Of a stretch of DNA of 64,000 bases, positions 53,658 to 63,658 are shown one piece after another. The stretch spans positions 231,280,258 through 231,344,257 of the forward strand of contig NC_088201.1 of the NCBI RefSeq assembly GCF_037126465.1, given 5' to 3'. This DNA is from Ornithodoros turicata. Lineage: Eukaryota > Arthropoda > Arachnida > Ixodida > Argasidae. The notes beneath the pieces were generated by a model. It did not search any database, was not told the origin of the DNA, and saw only the letters and a program-made list of their open reading frames with translations. Position 1 is the first letter of the stretch. Every line of letters begins with the position of its first letter. Position numbers and translations under genes: made by a program.

Positions 53658-54009
53658 GGGTGACTTCTCCTTCGAGCCTCACCCTTTCCTTTTGTGGCCC
53701 CCATATCTATTGTGATTCAAGGCGCGCTGTACTGCATGGAAAACACAGCACATGTATGTCTAGCGGAGATTATGCCTGTCCTTGTCCTGGGAGCTCCGTC
53801 TCTTGCTAATGAGATTAGCCCTGCACTTCGTGAAAGCTGTAATGAGGATCTTGCGTGTTTTATTTTGCGCAAAGGACGGACGGATGTTTCGGACGTAGCG
53901 ACGAGCTTTACTCGTGGATGGTAGACAGATGGCTTTTCATGTACACAACATCATTTCACTTCTCCTCAAGGTCATACGGAAGACTGAGCGGCAGAGGGTC
54001 GAATCCTAC
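53658..54009. other. unrecognised DNA
   Basis: Two overlapping plus frames (53694-53924, 53855-54058) without domains. Confidence 0.3.
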
Positions 54010-54500
54010 AACCGGTTGTTCAATTCAATTCAATTCGATTCAGTGTTTATTAGTCTAAGAAAATCTGAATTACAACAGTACCCGCCTAAGCCTTGGGGCT
54101 TGTGGGCAGGTAACAGTCAATGGCGTGCTCAACACTTAGAGTTAAAACAATGATAACAGTAAGGTAAAAAACAAGCAATGAGATACAGATACTAAATCAC
54201 CACTGATGTTCACAAAAATCCTACAAACACTGGAAAACTCTCAAAACCACGTAGCAAAGGGATAGCTCAAATAGTCTTTATAGTATACCTGCTACAGAGC
54301 GCAGCAAAGCCTTTAAGGCTTTAATTGAACGTAAATCAAGGGAATCATGCGGCAAGCCATTAAATATGACCGGGGCACAGTAATGCCGCTGACCCCTACC
54401 ATAATTCGTGAAAATACGGGGCATGGAATATACTTCTGGACTTCTCAATTGCCGCGTGCAGTGCTTAAACTCTTGAGACCAATAGTGTTAATAATAATGA
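54010..54500 (-). pseudogene. LINE ORF2 C-terminus and 3' UTR, copy a
   Basis: The minus frame reads MPRIFTNYGRGQRHYCAPVI then FNGLPHDSLDLRSIKALKAL and stops. The PRxxTNYG...FN.LP...I..LK pattern matches the end of CR1-type ORF2. 3' UTR has CCCACAAGCCCCAAGGCTTA and GGCGGG (plus-strand inverse). Confidence 0.7.
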
Positions 54501-54609
54501 TAATAATAATTGTAATGGTCCTTCCCCGAAGGAAGCGAATACTAAAAACTCTCACATCTTCTCTCTTGCTCGTGGCCACGCCCTCTCGTCTTCCTCGTTG
54601 GCACCTTAC

Positions 54610-55065
54610 AACAACAACAATAATAATAATAATAATAATTGAGTTGAGTTGCGTTTTTATTGCAGTATATAGAAATTATACATAACACAGGCCCGCCTAA
54701 ACCAATAGGTTTGTGGGCAGTGCCCCCGCGCGGTCAAGTGGCAAAACAGAAACTGAATAAAATTCCAAAACGAACCAAGTAGTAAAATGATCTAGATAGT
54801 AAAATTATCAGCTCGATTCGAAAACATCATTGTACATCAAAGAAGGTAGTGCTCATTTAAGATCTCTGATCGTCTCAAACTTTAAAGCGTCCTGAGGTAA
54901 GAAATTAAATATGGTCGGCACATAATACCGACGATAACCCTTTCCATAATTTGTGTAGATTCTAGGAACATAATATAGATCAGAACATCTAGTGGCGTAT
55001 CAACTTGAGCGATAATTCTTAAATTCCTGTGACCAATAATGCTTTAGTATAACCGTTCAAGAATA
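54610..55065 (-). pseudogene. LINE ORF2 C-terminus and 3' UTR, copy b
   Basis: The minus frame reads YYVPRIYTNYGKGYRRYYVP then TIFNFLPQDALKFETIRDLK and stops, aligned to copy a. 3' tail is an AAT run at 54616-54640, on the side expected for minus orientation. Confidence 0.7.
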
Positions 55066-55075
55066 ATAATTATAA

Positions 55076-55560
55076 TAATAATAATAATAATAGTAATTAT
55101 TATTATTATTATTATATTTTTCCCCCATTCGATACACACTAGCAAGGTTCAGCAAGCCCGCCTATGCTGAAAGGCCTGTACCTGTGGCAGTCAAGTGACA
55201 TTCATGAGAAATTCAACTCAAACGATACAGAGAACAAGCCATTTTATACACTACTCGCTATAGAACTGCTTACGTAATCGTTCCTTCAGCCTGAACCTTG
55301 AATCGATCAGCGAAAAAATCGTGAGAGAGCTGGTTAAACAGACGTGGAAAATAACACATTCTTCGGCAAAATCCGTACTTTGTAAAGGAAAAAGGTATAT
55401 AATAAATTTAAAACGTTGTTTTTGCGTAGGGCGGGTGACCTCTGGTGAGAATTTGAAGCGTGACGGCAAAAAGTGCTTAAGGACAATGCAATAATAATTA
55501 AAAAGGTGAGCAAAAGAGCTGAACCGAAGATCACGAAATAAATCGCCTATAGGCTATAGG
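55076..55560 (-). pseudogene. LINE 3' fragment, copy c
   Basis: AAT-rich tail at 55064-55115, 3' UTR inverse AAGCCCGCCTATGCTGAAAG and short minus frames (55251-55469, 55334-55534). The reading frame is broken. Confidence 0.5.
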
Positions 55561-55616
55561 CCTAAAGGCCTTAAATATAGGCTACACTTTTCAGACAGCT
55601 ACGCAAGACATAATTA

Positions 55617-55930
55617 ATTTTAGTAATAATAATAATAATAATAATATAATATCTTTATTAGCGTGTCCAAGAACAACCAACGCCTTGGTATTGGCGTACA
55701 TGGACAGTGCAGTGCTTACAAACATATATATACACACATATATACAGATTATGCAGAAGATAACACAATCAGGACATATTCAGAAACAGGAACATAACAG
55801 TAAGATACTCCTGTTGATACATACAGTACAGACATACAGATATACAATACGTGGCGCTAAATGGGGAAAAAAGGAAGAAGAAAAACTGTACGACTTGACA
55901 TATTACTGAGTGAACGCCAGAGAAGAGTTT
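55617..55930 (-). pseudogene. LINE 3' end of the 27.1-kb family
   Basis: AAT tail (55622-55650), TGTCCAAGAACAACCAACGC, TTGGTATTGGCGTACATGGA and TGAGTGAACGCCAGAGAAGA match 27090-27370 with substitutions. Confidence 0.7.
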
Positions 55931-56071
55931 TGTTGAGTTTGTTTTGAATCAACGATGAAAGATGAAAGTCACTGAAAAGTCACTATGTGAACACAGTCTA
56001 TCACCACTGAAAGTCACTATCTGTCCCTTCTATGTGTTCCAGCCTCAGAGTCTCTCTTGTTTTGAATCTTT

Positions 56072-56400
56072 TAATAATAATAATAATAATTCAGTTTATC
56101 TCGAGGTTCTGCAATAACAAAATACAAGGGACCTGCCTAAGCCTGAAAAGCATATGAGCGGGACAGCCAGACAGTGACGAACACCCAGTATAACGCTTAA
56201 AATGGGAAACTCAAGTGGCACAAAATTTTAAGCGTGCAAAATGAAATGTGACAGTCTATAACAATGCAGTTGTCAACGAAATAAGGTAAGCCAACCAGAA
56301 GCAATGAATGTACAGAGACGGCACTGACTATTCAGAACAGTAAACTGTCAAAGTAAACTGTAAAACAGTAAACTGGTCAAGCAGCGTGGCTTTCACACTG
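56072..56400 (-). pseudogene. LINE 3' fragment, copy d
   Basis: AAT tail 56072-56090, then ACCTGCCTAAGCCTGAAAAG, the same 3' UTR module as copies a-c. Coding part not recognisable. Confidence 0.45.
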
Positions 56401-56762
56401 CGTATGGGTGTGAGATATAAGAAATCCGGTCTGAGACTATTGAATTATTTTTTGAATGTAATACTCCCTCTGGCCCTTCGCCGTACTTTACAAAAAAAAT
56501 CGCGCTGGAAGAATTACAAATCTGAATGTCGCAGCTGTCAGAAACAGGTAGTTAGTCCGGCTCCAAATTGTAGGGAGTTTCATCAGCGGGTTGTGCGTGG
56601 TGTTTCAAATGGTATGCGTCAAGGAGAGCCACAAAACCTGTATGAAATCCACAGAAAAAGTGGTGCATCTTGCCAAGTGCGAACAACTCGAAACCATGTA
56701 TTTGAAAGTGCCACGTCGTCTGCTAAACTACCGCGCATTGCAAATTTCGGGCCGCTGACCGT

Positions 56763-57000
56763 CACTCTTAGAAATGAACTTCACCACATAGCACGCTCTT
56801 AACCAACCATCATCCCGAATGACAACGTTCTCGCCAACGATTTGTTGAAAACGGGAGGCGGAGCCTATTCTGTGCCATGCATAATGGGCACAAAATAGGC
56901 TCCGCCTCCCGTTTTCAACAAATCCAGGGCGAGAACGTTGTCATTCGGGACGATGGTTGGCTAAGAGCGTGCTGTGTGGTGAAGTTCATTTTTAAGAGTG
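56763..57000. mobile_element. family A MITE (GGAGCC type)
   Basis: CACTCTTAGAAATG to TTTTTAAGAGTG, flanks GT/TT. Its translation supplies the tail of a spurious 138-codon frame starting at 56386. Confidence 0.9.
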
Positions 57001-57086
57001 TTGCTGCTCACTCGCGCCACCTGGCTCACAGAAATAGGTCTATAGATGAATCCGTTATGCCCGTATCCAACCAATGCGATCACGGT

Positions 57087-57500
57087 CAGTGGCGTAGGGG
57101 GGGCTCGAGCCCCCCCTACCTGCCACGGACCGACCCACTCAAACCGTGCAAATCTAAAGAGAAAATAATATATGGGGGGGGGGGAACCAGTGTGACGATC
57201 ATGGAAGTTCTTACAGTGCATGGCGTCTAGCTAAGCAGCACTCTTGAATGGTTTTCAAAGTGTGAGCTTTACAAAATCCTTCCAATCTCATGACACCACC
57301 TCATTGGACATGACAGCCTATACATGTAATCGTATAGTGAATGTCCAAATCAATTATTTTCGTTCTGTTTTTTTTTTTTTTTTTTCGACCGCGTTTTGCG
57401 GTGTGCACAAGTATTGTGTGTTGTCGCACCCAGGATCAGCGGGGAGGTGGGGAGCTTTTGTATCGAGCCCCCCTACCTTGGAGGTGTGGCTACGCCACTG
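57087..57500. mobile_element. hAT element CAGTGGCGTAG with ATCACGGT duplication
   Basis: Ends CAGTGGCGTAG and CTACGCCACTG, perfect 8-bp duplication ATCACGGT (57079-57086, 57501-57508). Subterminal GGGGGGGCTCGAGCCCCCCC palindrome and a TCGAGCCCCCCTACC copy at 57461. Confidence 0.9.
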
Positions 57501-58943
57501 ATCACGGTTACCTCGGCTAGGCTCCGCGGTCCTTGGGTCCGCCACTGGTTTTTCAACGTGAACACGCATTTCTTCTGATCTTTTTTTTTTAAATCATCTG
57601 ATCAATAGTATTCTAATGTTACAACTTGTGCGAGCAGATCGTCAAACACTGCAAGGCTGTTCTGAATAAGATGGTGAGCTTGATGAGCGCTCACTGCACA
57701 GCCGTCGGGTCTCGAAGGAGGCAAACACGTGTTGGCAATTATTTGCTCTCCAATAATGCTGCCACCAGGTGTTTTCTTTCCATCTAGCGTTTTGTGACTG
57801 ACCCGCTCAGTTCGGTACGATGCGCCGGAGCTTCCATACACGTGTTTGCGAAGTTACCTTCAATTATTTTTTTTTATTATTTGAGTTTAACAAAAAAGTA
57901 GCTCTGATATTTTTTTGCTACGTCTTGCGAGGAAGACGGTGCATCGAATGACACCTTGATCACGCTTCTATCCGGACCTCCTCACACCGAATTTTTCGGT
58001 AAAAAAAATTTGCATTTTGTCGAATTTTCACAACTTCCCTATTTTTTACTGCGGCTTACATTGCACAGGTAGGGTTTGATTTTTTTTGTGCGTAAAGTAC
58101 AACATGGGGGCTATTCTACAAAAAAAATGTTGAGGAAAAAAATTCTAGATATTTATATTGCAAAAAAAATTCGTAAACTTGCACGCACTTTGCAAATTTC
58201 GTGCATGCCACAAGCGTCGAACTCCTCGAGTGCGATCGTGAAAATTGCTTATACATGCCGTAAAGTGAACTCTCCCCTTCCGAATAAGACGCTTTTTAAC
58301 ATGATCCGTGCCTTACGTGGGCAGTAATGCCTGCTTAGAACGACATAGGTTTTCGTCAAGCACTGCATCTTTCAGGGGCTCTGCACCCCAAAAATTTCGA
58401 TTTCGTTAGAAAAGACCAATGTTCTGTTGCTTTCGGAGTCATAAGGAACCACCAAAAAAATTCACATAAAATTCTAGGGGGGGAGGGGGGTTGAGCGGCA
58501 CCTCTGAATCACTTGGCGCGGAATGGCCCTCCTAAAAAGTCGAGAATTACTGCATCCGGTGTCGAGAGTGGTCGAAATTAAACAAATTGTAGCAAACGCA
58601 GTCGCCCGTCATACCTAGAGTAAAATCGTAACCGTGAAATTCTATTATCTTGTATAGGAACGTTTGGAAATTGATGTAATATTTTTGTTTACTACTCAAA
58701 TTCGCTGAGTTCCAGGATGCAAATGACGGTCTTAGCAGCCGTCTCGGAAACCTCAATCCCGTTTAGGGAACTGGATCGGGTTAAGCAGGATCTGAGTTCG
58801 ATCCCGCTCGAACCTGTCCGTATACCGGCGCTGGATACGCATTGAGTTCGATGAGCATTGACTCAATACGGATCGAAAGTGGCCACGTGACAGGTGGAAG
58901 ATTTCACCTCAACTGCTTTCCAGTATCTTCAAGGGGCTCCCTG
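57501..58943. other. unique DNA with unassigned frames
   Basis: A minus frame at 57602-57841 (SSGASYRTERVSHKTLDGKK ... AHQAHHLIQNSLAVFDDLLA) has a protein-like composition but no ATG start, domain or clear splice sites. AT-rich from 57860 to 58330. GAGTTCGATCCCGCTCGAAC at 58795 is box B-like. Confidence 0.35.
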
Positions 58944-59192
58944 CACTCTTAAAAATGAACTTCACCTCATTGCACTCTCCTAGCCAACCACTGTCTCGAA
59001 TAATATCGTTATCTCACCTGATTTGTTGAAAACGGGAGGCGTACGCCATTTCTGTGACAATTAAAGCCAGCATAAGTGTCACAAAAAAGGCGTACGCCTC
59101 CCGCTTCCATCAAATCAGGGCAGATAACGATATCATTCCAGATGATGGTTGGCTAAGAGCGTGCTATGCGGTGAAGTTCATTTTTAAGAGTG
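58944..59192. mobile_element. family A MITE with TG target duplication
   Basis: Standard ends, flanks TG/TG (58942-58943, 59193-59194). Confidence 0.9.
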
Positions 59193-59214
59193 TGGGATGA
59201 CTTTGAGGGCACGA

Positions 59215-59841
59215 CACTCTTAAAAATGAACCTCATCGCATAGCATGCTCCTAGCCAACCATAATCTCAAACGAGAGGCGTACGCCTTTTTTGTGACACT
59301 TACGCTGTTCATAATTGTCACAAAAAAAGGCGTACGCCTCCCGTTTTCAACAAATCAGGGCAAATAACGATATCATTTGAGATTGGGATTCGAGATCATA
59401 TGGTTGGCTACACTGTAAACTGAAAAACACCCTTATGGGTGTAAATCGCTTGTCCTATGTTTGACTCCTCTTTTTACACCGTATGGTCTGGAACACTTTT
59501 TTTAGAGGGTGTATCCCGTGTAAAACGCCCTTTGAAAGGGTGCTTTTCCTTGAAAATACCGTCTTTTGCACCCTTTATACACCTTTTTAGGAGGGTGTTT
59601 AACGATCTTGCACCCTCCTAAAAGGGTGTTTAAAAAAGGGTGCAAAAGAGGGCATTTTCAAAGAAAAGCACCCTTTCCAGGGGTGATTTACACGGAATAC
59701 ACCCTCTAAAAAGGGTGTTCCAGACCATGTACGGTGTAAAAAGAGGTGTCAGTTATAGGACAAGCCATTTACACCCATAAGGGTGTTTTCCAGTTTACAG
59801 TGTAGGAGCATGCTACGCGGAGAAGTTCGTTTCTAAGAGTG
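59215..59841. mobile_element. family A MITE interrupted by family E
   Basis: CACTCTTAAAAATGAACC start; short left arm lacking ATATCGTTATCTGCCC; split at ATGGTTGGC-TA by 59411-59802; resumes TAGGAGCATGCTACGCGG and ends TTTCTAAGAGTG. Confidence 0.88.
59411..59802. mobile_element. family E MITE nested in family A
   Basis: CACTGTAAACTGAAAAACAC to TTCCAGTTTACAGTG, TA/TA flanks. Same structure as 2875-3260. Confidence 0.92.
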
Positions 59842-60098
59842 CAACTGTACCTGTCGACGTTCTTCAAGAATGTTATTTCAGTGCAACGACTCCGCTTTCA
59901 GTGTCACCTGGAGGCCATTCGAGTCACCCCGTTCATTTCATACATTTTTTTTTAAAGTTTTCTCATTTGTTCTTGTTGGCTTAACAACACCGCAAGGTCT
60001 ACACAATGACACCGCGGCTTCAAACAGGAAGCGGTTACTTCGGATAATTTTATTCATTCGTGCTCATTTATCGTCAAAGGCACCTCTGTTCGCCCATA

Positions 60099-60419
60099 AT
60101 GAAGCCCAACACCGAAGAACCTCCGAGAAAAAGAAAACGAAAACAACCCATTGTCTTGGGCCTTGCTCCAAGAACGCACGGGGGAGGCCAAAGGTCTAAC
60201 TGTCGCCGGCGAACGTTGAAGCTACACGCTTATATGAAACACATCACAAAACAGCAGTTACAGGGGGCGCCTCGATCATCCCATTGTTGTACGCGCCCAT
60301 TATATTGGACAAAGTGGTGCAACTCCCAATTTGCTCATATCGCTATATATATAAAGGTGCTTCTAAAAATAGCGCGACAAAAAATTGGGCGAGTGGTGTC
60401 ACGCCTGAGATGCGAGTAA
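60099..60419 (+). CDS. candidate small basic ORF with NLS-like motif
   Basis: ATG with A at -3; 106 codons. Begins MKPNTEEPPRKRKRKQPIVL then GLAPRTHGGG; PPRKRKRKQP resembles a nuclear localisation signal. The C-terminal two thirds are less protein-like, so only the first 30-35 codons may be exonic. An overlapping +1 frame from 59870 is also open. No family recognised. Confidence 0.3.
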   Translation: MKPNTEEPPRKRKRKQPIVLGLAPRTHGGGQRSNCRRRTLKLHAYMKHITKQQLQGAPRSSHCCTRPLYWTKWCNSQFAHIAIYIKVLLKIARQKIGRVVSRLRCE

Positions 60420-60799
60420 TCCTTCACCCTGAAGTACTTTCTGCTAGGTGGCGCTAGGCGGAGACGCGTCTTTTTTTTTTTTTACTTCTTCGTCCGGCAA
60501 CATTGTGGTTGATTCATTCAATGCGAGCGTTTAGGTGGGCCGACGCCAGAGCGCCAATTAAAGGAGCTTCATTCTTCTTCCAAGGAAGTAACGGAAGTTG
60601 AGAGAGAAAATAAGAGACAACCTTTGGGTGCGGCGGCCATTACACAAGACAGAAGAGCGTCCGCCTGCTTTTATTTACGTCTTGGTGGCGCGTCTTTTGT
60701 TTCGCAGAAGGGCGACTGACTGACTGAAGGACGTCGTCGTCTGCAAGGAGGGTCGCACATTGTTGCTCGGCTAGGTGGGTGCGCGCGCGTCATATAGCG

Positions 60800-61018
60800 A
60801 TGGATCTCCGTCTTTTTTTATGCGTTGCACTGCAGATGCATGGGAATGTTTGTGGTATTGACCCCGTATTGCTGGAATGCACGCAACGGGCGATTTGTGG
60901 CCAAAAAAAATTTAAACAACCGCCATGTTTCCTTGGAACGCGCTTGACCACAAGCAATTTTTGTTCTTTCACTTCTATTCCTCTCCCCCTTTTTCCTATC
61001 AATGGCTCTCAACATTGA
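60800..61018 (+). CDS. candidate short secreted cysteine-containing ORF
   Basis: ATG in a good context (G at -3, G at +4); 72 codons to a stop. Starts MDLRLFLCVALQMHGNVCGI then DPVLLECTQRAICGQ. Residues 1-12 form a short hydrophobic stretch like a weak signal peptide; Cys lie near 18, 27, 33 and 43. The second half may be intron read-through. Tick genomes encode many small secreted Cys-rich proteins, but no family match can be named. Confidence 0.3.
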   Translation: MDLRLFLCVALQMHGNVCGIDPVLLECTQRAICGQKKFKQPPCFLGTRLTTSNFCSFTSIPLPLFPINGSQH

Positions 61019-61990
61019 TCTGGAGTAACATTTGGAGACGACATTTTTTTCTTTTTTTTTTTTCAATAAGAAACTACGGTGTTTGGCGTTGGTCAGAACT
61101 GTTTTTGTCCTGATGACACTTTGTGAATTGGAAGGCCCTTTGTCCTGCCGCCGGGTCTCCACCGCAAGGTCGACATTATTAACATCCCCTTAGATGTTGT
61201 TTAACTAGTTTACCTTTAACCCACTCTTGTTTTAGTTTTCCTACTACAGTTGGATGGTTCCCGTTTAGTCTGCGTGTATTACACTATGTTTTACGTTACA
61301 TACAGAGAAAAACAAGCCGAAGCAACCCGGATGCACGTTTATCATGCGGTTATTTGTTTATATGTATATTCATGTCCCGGGGCAGCAAACAAACAATCAG
61401 AAAAAATGGACTACCTTAATGTGTCTCTTCTCTGACACTCTCTTTCCTTCATAAGTCTTCATTCGCAAACCGCAGTCTACATCATAATCACAGCAATATT
61501 GGCGTTGTGGGGTAGTTCGTGTGTGAGAGTAGGGGATAGAGTGATCGGCAATATGGCGGATTCGTTGGTCGTAGCATTGTGGACATAGTACAGGGAAGTA
61601 AGTACAAACAGAGCGTAACAAAACAATATGATAATCGATGCGCTATAGCAACCAAGAATGTTTAAGGAGCACGAGAAACAACAATCTATAGGGTTTGTCC
61701 ACATGACGCCGTCCGTAGGAGAACGCCACTGCTGCTAGCAGGCATATATGTGCTGCCATCGGCCGCCATATTGTAGGTACCATCCAGGCCGTCACCCCAT
61801 ATCGCACTCGCCGTATATTTGGTGTTTCAGAGTTATTGTGCTGTGTGATTTGTAGCGTATCCAAGTAATTTCCGTGTTTTCGATGTTAATAGTCATCCAA
61901 AAAGCATATGGCAGCGAACGAATGCGGGAACATAACTTCGTGGGACCTACAGTATGGCGTCGAGGTGACGTCAGTGAATAAACCCTAACA

Positions 61991-62249
61991 GTGTATTCAC
62001 ACGAGCGACATTCGCCCAGAAGCAGGAGATGCGAAAAACGTCATAGCTTTCTACTGGGGAATAACCTGCTACATTGCTCCAAGAGAATACCGTAGCAGAC
62101 GACAGGAAAACACGCTGACGTTGTCGTCTGCTAAGTGTCGTCTGCTAAATGCGCAGTACGCCACTGCCGATACTTCGTCTCAGTGAGCAGTGTTTTCGCT
62201 TTTTCTTCCGCCAGAATATTCCATGAGGATGTCGCTCGTGTGGATACAC
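61991..62249. mobile_element. M element, compact copy
   Basis: TIR GTGTATTCACACGAGCGACA and the inverse GTCGCTCGTGTGGATACAC. Internal TAGCAGACGACAGG and two TGTCGTCTGCTAA motifs. Related copies at 9989 and 53128. Confidence 0.75.
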
Positions 62250-63069
62250 GGTATAGGCGTCCTTCCTGTTCACCCATGTGTTACCACCGGTGATTGTCCT
62301 GTTGTTACTATTGTTACTCTGTCCTTGTCCTTTTTGTCGCTGTGTCCTCTCGTTGCCAAGCTGGTATTTCTACTCTTTTCCTTGTTCCTTTACCCATCTA
62401 CCGAGCGCCACAAATCACAGTTTGACTTTCGTTCCGACTGCCCGTCGCGATTCTCTCAGCGGTTCACTTCTCTTACTCTCTAGTAGATGGCGCCTCCATC
62501 GAAGGTCGCTCCGAACTCCTCAGGTGGTTGCCGCTTCGATTTTTCTCTCGGTCGGACCTTGACATTCTCCCGCCCAGTCTCCTGAACAGGTTAGCCACTG
62601 ATGTGCACACTAAGTGCAGATCGCTTTAGACAGTAGCGCACATTGTGAAATCAGCGCAAGAGCGAACGCTCAGATAAGAATTCGTTTTACACTGCATTCT
62701 TCAAATTTACGGGGCCAATAAAGTCTTGCGCAGGTATTTTGATGTTGTTAGAGGCACGTCTTCTCTTCTTGTATTTTTAATATACAAAAGTTTCAGGAGA
62801 AAGTATGGCATGTGATTACGTGAATAGGCGTGAATAGGCATCCCAAGCAGTTATTCGAAGCGACAGGGAGTGTCCTGTACTATTACGCCGATTGGAAGGA
62901 AGCCAATAGGAAAGTGCCTAATAAAGGGGTTCCAGCGCTTCGACCCAACTTTGGTGGGGGCACGGCACCTACCTGGAATAGCACCTAGAATGGTACCTGG
63001 AATGGAACAGTGATTGTGATTTCCAGATTGTACTGTGTGAGGCACAACTTCTGTGCGTATTGTCCATAT
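62250..63069. other. unrecognised DNA
   Basis: Two overlapping plus frames (62190-62483, 62278-62562) are Leu/Ser-rich without motifs. GTGAATAGGC direct repeat at 62820. A minus frame at 62851-63045 is unassigned. Confidence 0.35.
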
Positions 63070-63650
63070 CAGCGATGGCCAGTAGTTAACTACATGTAGT
63101 TACACTACTAGTTAAACTACCTGATTGTAGTTAAAAAGTAGTTATCAACTACTTGCAGAAATGTAGTGGCAACTACTAGTTAAACTACTATTTTGAGTAG
63201 TTAACTACAGTAGTTAGGTTACTGCAGGCGCCAACTACTTCAGATTTTGCCCCAAGCTTTACTGGTCTAGTGAAGCCTGTTTTGCTGTAAAATAATTTAT
63301 TTTTTTAGTTTATTTTAATTTATTTTAGTTTAATTTAATTAGTTTATCGAGTAGGCACAGAAAGAATCCCGCCGCAAGCATTGTATTTGACGATCGTAGC
63401 AATGGCTTGAGACAAGGTTTGTCATTGCTCGTGATTCATATTTAGGTGTCCAAGAACACTACAAGGGATTGTTGTTGATGGACAAGGTTAAGTAGTTATA
63501 GATGTAGTTAAAAGACATATTGCAGTAGTTAAAGAAGTAGTTTGAACTACTCCTCTGAAAAGTAGTTGAACTACTAGTTAAACTACTCCGTCGCGAAGTA
63601 GTTGGTAGTTATAGTTAAACTACTGTACAAGTAGTTAGTGGCCATCACTG
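63070..63650. mobile_element. hAT-like TAGTTA-rich element, copy 2
   Basis: CAGCGATGGCCAGTAGTTAA to GTTAGTGGCCATCACTG with a perfect 8-bp duplication GTCCATAT (63062-63069, 63651-63658). About 75 bp shorter than copy 1 with a repeated TTTATTTTAATTTA stretch in the middle. Confidence 0.92.
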
Positions 63651-63658
63651 GTCCATAT

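Larger units (their letters stand above)
59842..61990. other. TE-poor region with gene-like features
   Basis: No transposon ends recognised over 2.1 kb. Contains the two ORFs listed separately. CTAG|GTGGGT at 60774 could be a donor ending a 5' UTR exon, and TTTCGCAG at 60706 an acceptor. Confidence 0.4.

Noticed and set aside
56386..56802. 138-codon plus frame
   Set aside because: Its end lies in a family A MITE and its start in LINE 3' sequence; probably chance.
482..59841. Regularly recurring palindromes considered as a CRISPR array
   Set aside because: Copies are dispersed, about 245 bp long, with TIRs and target duplications, in a eukaryotic genome.
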